This document shows positions 50,356-58,639 of a stretch of 64,000 nt of DNA, one piece after another. The stretch covers positions 41,950 to 105,949 of the forward strand of contig NZ_JAFCLU010000024.1 of NCBI RefSeq assembly GCF_018130385.1, given 5' to 3'. A program made the position numbers and the translations under genes. The notes under the pieces are model-generated. The model saw nothing but the letters and a program-made list of their open reading frames with translations. It did not search any database and was not told the DNA's origin. Positions within the stretch are counted from its first letter, which is position 1, and each line of letters starts with the position of its first letter. Source of the DNA: Bradyrhizobium sp. AUGA SZCCT0283 (GTDB lineage Bacteria; Pseudomonadota; Alphaproteobacteria; Rhizobiales; Xanthobacteraceae).

Positions 50356-51774
50356 ATGGCAGTTGCCTTCGATGAAATGAACGGGCCCGGCGGCGACCTC
50401 CGCCCGGCCTATAGGGAGCTCTCCCGCTGGCTGAAGGAGACGCCTCCGGACGCCCTGGAATATCGCCGGCAGGAGGCGGAACTGCTGTTCCGCCGGATCG
50501 GCATCACCTTCGCCGTCTATGGCGACGCCGAAGCCCAGGAACGGCTGATCCCCTTCGACGTGATCCCGCGGATCATGTCGGCGAAGGAATGGGCGACGCT
50601 GGAAAAGGGCCTGAAGCAGCGGGTCCGCGCGCTCAACATGTTCCTGCGCGACATCTATCACGGCCGCGACATCCTGCGCGCCAACATCATTCCCGACGAC
50701 CTGATCTTCCAGAACCCAGTGTTCCGCCCGGAAATGAACGGCCAGAGCGTGCCGCACGACGTCTACGTCCACATAGCGGGGATCGACATCGTCCGGGTCG
50801 ACGCCGACAATTTCATCGTGCTGGAGGACAATGCGCGGACGCCCTCGGGCGTGTCCTACATGCTGGAAAACCGCGAAATCATGATGCGGCTGTTTCCGGA
50901 CCTGTTCGCCCGCCACCGCGTAGCACCTGTGGAACGCTATCCCGACGAACTGCTGTCGGCGTTGCGCTCGGTGGCGCCGCTCTCGGCCTCGGCGGAGCCG
51001 ACGGTCGCGCTGATGACGCCCGGGGTCTACAATTCCGCCTATTACGAACACTCCTTCCTCGCCGACAAACTGGGGATCGAGCTGGTCGAGGGCCGCGACC
51101 TCATTGTCAAGAACGATGAAGTGTTCATGCGCACCACCGAGGGCCTGAAACGCGTCGACGTGATCTACCGCCGCGTCGATGACGATTTCCTCGACCCCCT
51201 GACCTTCCGCCCGGATTCGGCGCTCGGTGTCCCCGGCCTGATGTCGGCCTATGCCGCCGGCAACATCACGCTGGCGAATGCGGTCGGCACCGGGATTGCC
51301 GACGACAAGGCGATCTATTCCTACATGCCGGAGATCGTGAAATTCTATCTCGGCGAAGAGCCGATCCTGAAGAATGTGCCGACCTGGCGCTGCCGCGAGC
51401 CGAAGGACCTGGCCTACGTGCTCGACAATTTGAGCGAGCTCGTGGTGAAGGAAGTCCACGGCTCCGGCGGCTACGGCATGCTGATCGGCCCCGCCGCGAC
51501 GAAAGCGACGATCGAGGCGTTCCGCGACAAGCTCAAGCGCGAGCCCGAGGGTTTCATCGCCCAGCCGACGCTGGCGCTGTCGACCTGCCCGACCTGCACC
51601 GCCTCCGGCCTCGCGCCGCGCCACGTCGATCTCAGGCCGTTCGTGCTGACGGGCAGCCAGCACGTCACCATCGTGCCGGGCGGATTGACGCGGGTGGCGC
51701 TGAAGGAAGGCTCGCTGGTGGTCAATTCGAGCCAGGGCGGCGGCACCAAGGACACCTGGATACTGGACGAATAG
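50356..51774 (+). CDS. Circularly permuted type 2 ATP-grasp protein
   Basis: A 472-residue CP-ATPgrasp protein. The order of motifs is shifted relative to normal ATP-grasp enzymes: ITFAVYGDAEAQERLIPFDVIPRI, NMFLRDIYHGRDILRANIIP and VLEDNARTPSGVSYMLENR (carboxylate/Mg region) come first, while the Lys-bearing LVVKEVHGSGGYGMLIGPAA lies late (about 365). Such enzymes are predicted to form amide bonds with ATP. No substrate is known. It is followed 16 bp later by the alpha-E gene and then a transglutaminase, the usual trio. Confidence 0.92.
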   Translation: MAVAFDEMNGPGGDLRPAYRELSRWLKETPPDALEYRRQEAELLFRRIGITFAVYGDAEAQERLIPFDVIPRIMSAKEWATLEKGLKQRVRALNMFLRDIYHGRDILRANIIPDDLIFQNPVFRPEMNGQSVPHDVYVHIAGIDIVRVDADNFIVLEDNARTPSGVSYMLENREIMMRLFPDLFARHRVAPVERYPDELLSALRSVAPLSASAEPTVALMTPGVYNSAYYEHSFLADKLGIELVEGRDLIVKNDEVFMRTTEGLKRVDVIYRRVDDDFLDPLTFRPDSALGVPGLMSAYAAGNITLANAVGTGIADDKAIYSYMPEIVKFYLGEEPILKNVPTWRCREPKDLAYVLDNLSELVVKEVHGSGGYGMLIGPAATKATIEAFRDKLKREPEGFIAQPTLALSTCPTCTASGLAPRHVDLRPFVLTGSQHVTIVPGGLTRVALKEGSLVVNSSQGGGTKDTWILDE

Positions 51775-51790
51775 AGAGCGAAATTTCCGT

Positions 51791-52735
51791 ATGCTGTCGC
51801 GCACCGCCGAAAATCTGTACTGGCTGGCCCGCTACGTCGAGCGCGCCGAATATATCGCGCGCACCATCGACGCGACCTTGCGCGTCACCGCGCTCCCCGC
51901 CGCCTATATCGGCAAGACCAATGAGTGGGAATCGGCGCTGCTAACCGCCGGCGTCAGCGCGAGCTTCTACGAGACCTATCAGGAAGCCACCGAGCAGAAT
52001 GTCGTCGAATATCTGGCGTTCTCGCCGTCCAATCCCTCCTCGATCAAGAACTGCATTGAGGCGGCCCGGCTCAATTCGCGTTCGGTGCGCACCGCGCTGA
52101 CATCGGAGATGTGGGACACCATCAATTCGGCCTGGATCGAGCTCGGGGAGCTCTGGGGCAAAGGCACGTCGAGCCGCGAGGAACTGGCGCGGTTTCTCCG
52201 TTTCGTGCAGGAGACCTCATTGCGGTTCGACGGTTCGGCCTACCGGACCATGCTGCGCAACGACGCCTACTGGTTCTCGCGCCTCGGGCTACATCTGGAG
52301 CGCGCCGACAACACCGCCCGCATTCTCGACGTGAAATATCACGTGCTGCTGCCCGAGGAAGAACATGTCGGCGGTCCGCTGGACTACTACCAGTGGACCT
52401 CGATCCTGCGCTCGGTGTCAGCGCTGACGGCCTACCACTGGGTCTACCGCGAAACGCTGAAACCCTGGCTGATCGCCGATCTCCTGATCCTCAACGACAC
52501 GCTGCCGCGATCGCTTGCGAGCTGCTACAGCAACCTGGTCCGCAACCTCGACCAGATCGGCGTCGCCTATGGCCGCCAGGGCGCCTCCCAGCGCCACGCC
52601 CGCGGCGTTCGCAACCGGCTTGAACACAGCCACATGGACGATATCTTCCAGCACGGCGTCCATGAATTCATCCAGGAATTCATTTCGGATAACGCGCGGC
52701 TCGGTGAGATCATCACCAAGCAGTATTTGATTTGA
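51791..52735 (+). CDS. Alpha-E domain protein
   Basis: A 314-residue all-helical protein with the alpha-E family start MLSRTAENLYWLARYVERAE and the repeated motif WFSRLGLHLERADNTARILDVKY, in which conserved Arg, Glu and Asp line a predicted active or binding groove. The domain always occurs next to, or fused with, circularly permuted ATP-grasp enzymes, so it probably acts with the previous protein on a peptide-like product. The catalytic role is unproven. It is 16 bp after the ATP-grasp stop; a palindromic repeat separates it from the transglutaminase gene. Confidence 0.92.
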   Translation: MLSRTAENLYWLARYVERAEYIARTIDATLRVTALPAAYIGKTNEWESALLTAGVSASFYETYQEATEQNVVEYLAFSPSNPSSIKNCIEAARLNSRSVRTALTSEMWDTINSAWIELGELWGKGTSSREELARFLRFVQETSLRFDGSAYRTMLRNDAYWFSRLGLHLERADNTARILDVKYHVLLPEEEHVGGPLDYYQWTSILRSVSALTAYHWVYRETLKPWLIADLLILNDTLPRSLASCYSNLVRNLDQIGVAYGRQGASQRHARGVRNRLEHSHMDDIFQHGVHEFIQEFISDNARLGEIITKQYLI

Positions 52736-52742
52736 TACATTC

Positions 52743-52868
52743 TCCGTCGTGGCCGGGCTTGACCCGGCCATCCACGTCTTGCTTTGAATGGGCAAAGAAA
52801 GACGTGGTGCCCGGCATCGCAGACAAGTTTACGCAGTCTGCATAGACTGCTATGGCCGGGCATGACGA
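52743..52868. repeat. Intergenic palindrome, GTCATGGCCGGGC family, copy 2
   Basis: CCGTCGTGGCCGGGCTTG and GGCCGGGCATGACG arms, 126 bp, placed inside the alpha-E/transglutaminase operon. Confidence 0.75.
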
Positions 52869-52886
52869 TCTGAATCGGGTTGAGCC

Positions 52887-53729
52887 ATGCGCCTGCGAAT
52901 TGCCCATACCACGAGCTATCGCTACGAGCCTCCCGCCTCTGGGGTGATCCAGATCCTGCGCATGACGCCCGGCAGCCATGACGGGCAATATGTCGCCGAA
53001 TGGCAGATCGACGTCTCCACCGATTCCCGCCTCGACATGCATCAGGACGCGTTCGGCAACGTCACGCATGTATTGACGCACGGGCCGATCGCCGACCTGG
53101 CCATCCATGTCGAAGGCCTGATCGAGACCCACGACACCGGCGGCGTGCTGCGCGGCACCGACGAGCGGTTCCCGCCAAGCCTGTTCCTGCGCTCCACCGC
53201 GCTGACCGAAGTCAATCCGGCGATGGCGACGTTTGCCCGCGAGCTGCGCTCGGAATCCGACGGCGACGTGCTCGGCTTCCTGCATGCGCTGATGGTGCAG
53301 ATCAACGAGCACATGACGTTCGACGAGGACCCCACCAATTCAGGCACGTCGGCGGCGGAAGCTTTTGCGCTCAAGCGCGGCGTCTGCCAGGACTACGCCC
53401 ACATTTTCATCGCCTGCGCGCGCTCCGGCGGCGTTCCGGCGCGCTTCGTCTCCGGACACTTCCTGCGTTCCGACGGTACCATCCACCAGCAGGCCGGCCA
53501 CGCCTGGACGGAAGCTTACGTGCCTGACCTCGGCTGGGTCGGCTTCGATGCCGCCAACGGCATCTGCACCACCGACGCGCACGCCCGTGTCGCCATCGGG
53601 CTCGACTATCTCGGCGCCGCGCCGGTGCGCGGCACCCGCTATGGCGGCGGCGCGGAAACGCTGACGGTGGCGGTCAAGGTCGAACAGGCCGGACGTCCCG
53701 GCCAGTGGCAGAGCCAGTCGCAGTCGTAG
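52887..53729 (+). CDS. Transglutaminase-like protein
   Basis: A 280-residue protein with an N-terminal bacterial transglutaminase accessory domain (RIAHTTSYRYEPPASGVIQI) and the papain-like transglutaminase core: catalytic Cys in RGVCQDYAHIFIACAR (about residue 169), His in QAGHAWTEAYVP (about 208) and Asp in LGWVGFDAANG (about 223). No signal peptide. In this gene neighbourhood it is predicted to cleave or rearrange amide bonds on a product of the ATP-grasp enzyme. The last 15 residues are Gln/Ser-rich. Confidence 0.92.
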   Translation: MRLRIAHTTSYRYEPPASGVIQILRMTPGSHDGQYVAEWQIDVSTDSRLDMHQDAFGNVTHVLTHGPIADLAIHVEGLIETHDTGGVLRGTDERFPPSLFLRSTALTEVNPAMATFARELRSESDGDVLGFLHALMVQINEHMTFDEDPTNSGTSAAEAFALKRGVCQDYAHIFIACARSGGVPARFVSGHFLRSDGTIHQQAGHAWTEAYVPDLGWVGFDAANGICTTDAHARVAIGLDYLGAAPVRGTRYGGGAETLTVAVKVEQAGRPGQWQSQSQS

Positions 53730-53744
53730 GGCTGCTTGTAGATT

Positions 53745-53830
53745 CGTAGGGTGGGCACGCTGCGCGTGCCCACCATTAAACATTGAGATCGTGGAGATAT
53801 GGTGGGCACGCTTCGCTTTGCCCACCCTAC
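53745..53830. repeat. Intergenic palindrome, GGGTGGGCA family, copy 2
   Basis: CGTAGGGTGGGCACGC and GCTTTGCCCACCCTAC arms plus an inner GCGTGCCCACCAT/ATGGTGGGCACGC pair, at the junction between the transglutaminase gene and the convergent binding-protein gene. Confidence 0.8.
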
Positions 53831-53833
53831 AGA

Positions 53834-55444
53834 TTATCTATCCAGCCACACATCCTCGAAGCGCAGGTTGTTGTACTGACTGTTGTCGTGCGGCCGGAAA
53901 TTCTTCACATGAGGCTGCCAGCAATTGCCGGCCGACGAGTGCAGGATGATCGGCCGCGCCGCGTCCTCGACCAGCAGCCGCTCGATGTCCCAGACCATTT
54001 TCCTGCGCTTTTCCTTGTCGAGCTCGCTCGATTGCGCCGCCAGCAGCCGGTCGACCTCGGCATTGCAATATTGCGTGTAGTTGCGCTCCGACTTGCAGGA
54101 ATAGTTCTCGACGATGTTGCCGTCGGGATCGTCGACGCTGACGCCAGTGACGTTCAGTCCGATCGTGTAGTCCTTCTTCGCCAGCCGCGCGTACCAGCGC
54201 GGGGTGTCGAGAATATCGAGCTCGCCCGTGATGTAGATCTTCTTGAGCTGGTCGGTCAGGATCACCGCGGGATCGCGATAGGTCGGCAGGTTCCGGGTCT
54301 GGATCTTGATCTGCAGCGGTTTGGCGTCGCTGTAGCCGAGCTTCTGCATGATCGCCTGCGCCTCGGCGATGTTCCTTTCGCCATCCGGACCGTAGCCGGT
54401 CAACGCAGTTACCATTTCCGGCGGCATGCCCCATTCGCCTTCGGGCTTGGCCAGCATGGCCCCGCCCATCCGCGCCAGCCCCTCCATCAGGATGGTGTTG
54501 AAGGGCTTGCGGTCCAGCGCCAGTGACATCGCCTTTCGGATATCAGGATTGTCGAACGGCGGATTGACGCGGTTGACCATCAAATTGATCTGGGTTCCCG
54601 TCGCGGTCGTCTCGCAGATCGCGTGCGGCGCGCGTGCCTTGATGTCCTTCAGGGGAACGCTGACGTCGGAGGGAAAGGTGATGTCGTATTCGCCGGTGGC
54701 GAACGCCAGCATGCGCGTGGCGCGGCTGTCGATCATCCGGAACGTGATCTCGTCGAGATACGGGCGATCCTTCTTCCAGTAATCGGGATTGCGCACCAGG
54801 CGAACCGACTCGCCGCGCTTGAATTCGACAAACTTGAACGGCCCGGTACCAATGGGCTTGGTGCGCATCACCTGTTGCGGCACATGACAGGGATACACCG
54901 GCGAAAACGCGCTCGCGAGCAACACCGGCAGGCTCGGCTGCGGCTCGCTCAACTCAAAGGTCGCCTCGTAATCGCCGTTGACGCTGACGTCCTGCAGCTT
55001 GGTGTACCAGACTTTTCGCGGATTGCGCTTGAAGTCCTGGGTCTCGGTCTTGCCGATCAGCATCCGCCAGGTGCACTGCACGTCCTTGGCGGTGAACGGC
55101 TGGCCGTCGTGCCATTTCGCGCCCTGCCGCAGCTTGAACGTCAGTTTGGTGTTGGTGGAATCCCACGACCAGCTTTCGGCCAGATCAGGAATGACAGTGT
55201 CGATGCTCTCATGAACCTTGGCCGGATCGAACACGACAAGGTTGTTGAAGATCGCCGCAAACGGCGTCACCGAGGCAATGGTCGCTTCCTCGTGCAGCGA
55301 GGTCGAGGGCGGATTGTCGTTGTGATAGAGGCGGAGCGTGCCGCCTTTTTTCTGCGCGGCGGCGGGGCTTGTGGCAACCAGTGCGACGCAAAAAAGCGTC
55401 ATGAGAGCGGCCTGTAACCTGCCCGGCAAGTCGCTGGTGCGCAT
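53834..55444 (-). CDS. Orphan peptide-type ABC substrate-binding protein
   Basis: A 536-residue family 5 solute-binding protein with a signal peptide (about 1-30, ALMTLFCVALVATSPAAAQ). Family blocks include SWSWDSTNTKLTFKLRQGAKWHDGQPF, KPIGTGPFKFVEFKRGESV and MSLALDRKPFNTIL. No permease or ATPase gene is adjacent, so it must use a transporter encoded elsewhere (possibly the dipeptide importer at 31.6-36.7 kb). It sits on the opposite strand between the transglutaminase and Anbu genes. ATG start at 55444. Confidence 0.9.
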   Translation of the reverse strand: MRTSDLPGRLQAALMTLFCVALVATSPAAAQKKGGTLRLYHNDNPPSTSLHEEATIASVTPFAAIFNNLVVFDPAKVHESIDTVIPDLAESWSWDSTNTKLTFKLRQGAKWHDGQPFTAKDVQCTWRMLIGKTETQDFKRNPRKVWYTKLQDVSVNGDYEATFELSEPQPSLPVLLASAFSPVYPCHVPQQVMRTKPIGTGPFKFVEFKRGESVRLVRNPDYWKKDRPYLDEITFRMIDSRATRMLAFATGEYDITFPSDVSVPLKDIKARAPHAICETTATGTQINLMVNRVNPPFDNPDIRKAMSLALDRKPFNTILMEGLARMGGAMLAKPEGEWGMPPEMVTALTGYGPDGERNIAEAQAIMQKLGYSDAKPLQIKIQTRNLPTYRDPAVILTDQLKKIYITGELDILDTPRWYARLAKKDYTIGLNVTGVSVDDPDGNIVENYSCKSERNYTQYCNAEVDRLLAAQSSELDKEKRRKMVWDIERLLVEDAARPIILHSSAGNCWQPHVKNFRPHDNSQYNNLRFEDVWLDR

Positions 55445-55513
55445 TCAGCCTCCCAATGTGTTTTCTTTTTCTATAGAACTGCGAGGGATCGAAGGTAGCG
55501 CAGGGGACAGGCC

Positions 55514-56326
55514 ATGTCAGCAGGTGATAAGATTTTTGCGGGCTCGATTCCGGAAAACTATGACCGCTATATGGTTCCGCTGATCTTCGAGAGCTACGCC
55601 CGGGATATATCGCACAAGGCATCAGCACTTTCGCCCAAAGCCGTGCTGGAAACGGCGGCCGGCAGCGGCGTCGTGACGCGTGCGCTGGCGCCAAGGCTTT
55701 CGCCCGATGCCCGTTACGTCGCAACCGACCTCAACCAGCCGATGCTCGATTATGCCGCCACGCGGCAGGGCCGGGATGACCGCATCAGCTGGCAGAAGGC
55801 AGATGCGCAGGCGCTGCCGTTCGAGGATGCGGCCTTCGACCTCGTTTGCTGCCAGTTCGGCGTGATGTTCTTTCCCGATCGTCCGTCCGCCTATCGCGAG
55901 GCCCGGCGCCTGCTCAAGCCGGGCGGATGTTTCCTGTTCAACGCATGGGACCGCATCGAGGAAAACGTGTTCGCCGACGACGTGACGAACGCGCTCGCGG
56001 AATTTTTCCCAGACGATCCGCCGCGCTTCATGGCACGGATTCCGCACGGCTATCACGACACGGCGCTGATCCGCAGTGATCTGGCGAAGGCGGGCTTCTC
56101 GAACGTGACGATCGAGACCAAAGCAGAGCAAAGCCGCGCGCCCTCCCCGCGTGATCCCGCGATCGCCTATTGCCAGGGCACCCCGCTGCGCAACGAGATC
56201 GAGGCTCGGGGTGCCGAGAAGCTCGAGGCGGCAACCGACCATGCCGCCGCCGCCATCGCGCGCAAGCATGGCAGCGGCGAGGTTGTCGCCAAGATCCAGG
56301 CGCATGTCATTCTGGCGCGGGCCTAG
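55514..56326 (+). CDS. Class I SAM-dependent methyltransferase
   Basis: A 270-residue methyltransferase. Motif I is VLETAAGSGVVTRAL (GxGxG-type, with AAGSG), the acidic ribose contact is in YVATDLNQPMLDYA, DAQALPFEDAAFDLVCCQFGVMFF follows with motif II/III and LLKPGGCFLFNAWD with motif IV. This is the Methyltransf_11/UbiE group. The substrate is unknown. AGGGGA lies before the ATG. It is divergent from the orphan binding protein, 69 bp apart. Confidence 0.88.
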   Translation: MSAGDKIFAGSIPENYDRYMVPLIFESYARDISHKASALSPKAVLETAAGSGVVTRALAPRLSPDARYVATDLNQPMLDYAATRQGRDDRISWQKADAQALPFEDAAFDLVCCQFGVMFFPDRPSAYREARRLLKPGGCFLFNAWDRIEENVFADDVTNALAEFFPDDPPRFMARIPHGYHDTALIRSDLAKAGFSNVTIETKAEQSRAPSPRDPAIAYCQGTPLRNEIEARGAEKLEAATDHAAAAIARKHGSGEVVAKIQAHVILARA

Positions 56327-56356
56327 AACTCGCCGGGCGGCGTTGTTGAGGGCGGA

Positions 56357-56743
56357 TCAGTATTCGCAGCTTCGGTAGTTCGAAGCCTCGCAAGCCTGCG
56401 CCATCTGCTGGGCCTGCGAGATTTCGCCCGGCGTCATGGTCTTGGAGACGTCACGCAGGCCAGCCTTCGCCTTGGCATCGCCACGCTTGGCGGCAAGGCT
56501 GAACCACATGAACGCGCGGGCCGGGCTCTGCGCCGTCCCCTCGCCCTTGCGGTACATCAGCCCGATCTGATTCTGCGCCTTCGGATTGCCCGCTTCCGCC
56601 AGCGGACGGAACAGCCGGATCGCCGGCACATAGTCGCCGCGGTTATAGGCCACCATGCCGTCTTCCCATGGGCCGGCCTGGGCGCCAGCGGTGCCCCCCA
56701 GCAGCGTAGCCGCGATAGCGCCAATCAGAACTGGTTTCCGCAT
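56357..56743 (-). CDS. Secreted Sel1-like repeat protein
   Basis: A 128-residue protein with a signal peptide (about 1-22, LIGAIAATLLGGTAGAQA). Sel1/TPR-like units follow: DGMVAYNRGDYVPAIRLFRPLAEAGNPKAQNQIGLMY and the RKGEGTAQSPARAFMWFSLAAKRGD repeat, ending in a Cys pair (CEASNYRSCEY). Sel1 repeats mediate protein contacts in the periplasm. The ATG at 56743 has AAGG upstream. It is convergent with the methyltransferase gene, 31 bp apart. Confidence 0.85.
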   Translation of the reverse strand: MRKPVLIGAIAATLLGGTAGAQAGPWEDGMVAYNRGDYVPAIRLFRPLAEAGNPKAQNQIGLMYRKGEGTAQSPARAFMWFSLAAKRGDAKAKAGLRDVSKTMTPGEISQAQQMAQACEASNYRSCEY

Positions 56744-56838
56744 GCCTTCCCCCGCCCATGGATGCGACGGCTTTTTTACCCCGTTCGGCGCATGCCGCGC
56801 CACGGGAATGGGGGTTGGACGCCCCCTTGAAATTGGTT

Positions 56839-56940
56839 ACTAGAGCCTTGTCGGTTCTGATTGCATCAGAACCGGGCTCTAGTGTCTTGTTTGACGCGTT
56901 TTCTTCATGCGAACCGGTACCCACTTCGCTTGAAAACGCT
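56839..56940. repeat. Double hairpin upstream of the Anbu gene (CTAGAGC family)
   Basis: Two hairpins side by side. ACTAGAGCC...GGTTCTGAT-TGC-ATCAGAACC...GGCTCTAGT (56839-56883) and GCGTTTTC...GAAAACGC (56896-56939). Forms like this are common repeats in Bradyrhizobium. It ends 44 bp before the Anbu start codon, so it is part of that gene's leader or promoter. Confidence 0.7.
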
Positions 56941-56983
56941 ATGGTTTGGCGCCGAAAAATTCGGGCACGTTCGGGGATCGGGA

Positions 56984-57742
56984 ATGACCTATTGTTGCGG
57001 AATTCTGGTGCGGGACGGTCTCGTCATGATCGCGGATACCCGCACCAATGCCGGGCTCGACAACGTCTCGACCTTCCGCAAGCTCCATATTTTCAGCAAG
57101 CCCGGCGAGCGCATCATGGCGATTGCCAGTGCCGGCAATCTGGCGATCAGCCAGTCGGTGCTGTCGACATTAACCGAGGGCATCGAAGACCCCAACACCG
57201 GCGAGATCGAGACGCTGATGAACGCGCCGACCATGTTCCAGGCGGCGCAGCGCATCGGGCGGGCGATCCGCCTGGTCCACGCCACCGAAGGCCCGGCGCT
57301 GCGATCCGAAGACGTCAGCTTCGACGTCTCCTTCCTGTTCGGCGGACAGATCAAGGGCTCGCGGATGCGGCTGTTCATGGTCTACACCGCCGGCAATTTC
57401 ATCGAATGCACCACCGACACCCCCTATTTGCAGATCGGCGAGCACAAATACGGCAAGCCGGTGCTCGACCGCGCGATGCACTACGACGTCGAACTGTATG
57501 AGGCGCTGAAGACCGGCTTGATCTCGATGGATTCGACCATGCGGTCCAATCTCGGCGTCGGCTTGCCGATCGACGTGCTGGTGGTGCGCGCGGATGCCTG
57601 CGAGGCCGATCTCAACCACCGCATCGAGGCGGGCGAGCCGTATTTCCATGACCTGCGCTCGCGCTGGTCGGCGGCGCTGCGCGCGGCGCACCAGAATATT
57701 CCGAGACCACCCTACAAATCCGAAACAGAAACAAAAAACTGA
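56984..57742 (+). CDS. Proteasome-type protease, Anbu (bacterial proteasome homologue)
   Basis: A 252-residue Ntn-hydrolase. It begins MTYCCGILVRDGLVMIADTR; after removal of Met, Thr would be the N-terminal nucleophile, with Asp and Lys expected in ADTRTNAG and FRKLHIF. The blocks RIMAIASAGNLAISQSV and SMRSNL-like DSTMRSNLGVG are typical of Anbu. It assembles into open helical rings rather than a closed proteasome. The upstream codons are inside a repeat, which fixes the ATG at 56984. The gene is commonly linked to the ATP-grasp/alpha-E/transglutaminase trio. Confidence 0.9.
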   Translation: MTYCCGILVRDGLVMIADTRTNAGLDNVSTFRKLHIFSKPGERIMAIASAGNLAISQSVLSTLTEGIEDPNTGEIETLMNAPTMFQAAQRIGRAIRLVHATEGPALRSEDVSFDVSFLFGGQIKGSRMRLFMVYTAGNFIECTTDTPYLQIGEHKYGKPVLDRAMHYDVELYEALKTGLISMDSTMRSNLGVGLPIDVLVVRADACEADLNHRIEAGEPYFHDLRSRWSAALRAAHQNIPRPPYKSETETKN

Positions 57743-57755
57743 AGGCGAGGAAGCA

Positions 57756-58520
57756 ATGGCCGACGCAACAAACAAGATCGCAATCGTAACCGGTGCCGGC
57801 ACCGGCGTCGGGCGCGCCGCATCGCTGGCGCTGATGAATGCAGGATTTACCGTGGTGCTCGCCGGACGCCGCATGGAGATGCTGGAAGAAACCAAGAAGC
57901 TCGGCGACAATATCGGCAAGAGCCTGTGCGTTTCCGCCGACATGACCAACCCCGGCTCGATCGCGGCGCTGTTCGCCAAGGTGAAGGACACCTATGGCCG
58001 GCTCGACGTTCTCTTCAACAATGCCGGCATGGGCGCGCCGCCGGTGAATTTCGAGGATCTCAGCCTCGAACAGTGGCAAGCGGTGGTAAACACCAACCTC
58101 ACCGGGCCATTTTTGTGCACGCAGCACGCCTTCCGCATCATGAAGGACCAGAACCCGCGCGGCGGCCGCATCATCAACAACGGCTCGATCTCGGCGCACG
58201 CGCCGCGGCCGTTCTCGGCGGCCTATACCTCCACCAAACACGCGATCACCGGCCTGACCAAGGCCTCCAATCTCGACGGCCGCATGTACGATATCGCGGT
58301 CGGCCAGGTCGACATCGGCAATGCCGCGACGCCCATGACGGACCGCATGGTCGCCGGCCCCGGCGTGATGCAGCCCGATGGCACGATGAAACACGAGCCG
58401 CGCATGGACGCGAAGGCGGTCGGCGACGCGGTCGCCTACATGGCCAGCCTGCCGTTAGATGCCAACGTGCTGTTCATGACGGTGATGGCGACAAAGATGC
58501 CGTTCGTGGGGCGGGGTTGA
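57756..58520 (+). CDS. Short-chain dehydrogenase/reductase (SDR)
   Basis: A 254-residue classical SDR: cofactor motif VTGAGTGVGRAASL (TGxxxGxG), NNAGMGAPP, the catalytic Ser region IINNGSISAHAP and YTSTKHAITGL (YxxxK). An Arg rather than an acidic residue in LAGRRMEML after the second strand favours NADP(H). It begins 13 bp after the Anbu stop with GAGGAA before the ATG, so it is probably in the same operon. The longer open frame upstream belongs to another frame of Anbu. The substrate is unknown. Confidence 0.92.
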   Translation: MADATNKIAIVTGAGTGVGRAASLALMNAGFTVVLAGRRMEMLEETKKLGDNIGKSLCVSADMTNPGSIAALFAKVKDTYGRLDVLFNNAGMGAPPVNFEDLSLEQWQAVVNTNLTGPFLCTQHAFRIMKDQNPRGGRIINNGSISAHAPRPFSAAYTSTKHAITGLTKASNLDGRMYDIAVGQVDIGNAATPMTDRMVAGPGVMQPDGTMKHEPRMDAKAVGDAVAYMASLPLDANVLFMTVMATKMPFVGRG

Positions 58521-58534
58521 GCCGCACCCACGAC

Positions 58535-58620
58535 CGTCATTGCGAGGAGCGTTAGCGACGAAGCAATCCATGCCTCTTCGATTGGAGAAGTGGATTGCTT
58601 CGCTTCGCTCGCAATGACGG
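58535..58620. repeat. Intergenic palindrome, GTCATTGCGAG family, copy 4
   Basis: CCGTCATTGCGAGgaGCGttaGCG and CGCTTCGCTCGCAATGACGG arms between the convergent SDR and MFS genes. Confidence 0.85.
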
Positions 58621-58639
58621 TTGAGGGACGCGAAGCGCC

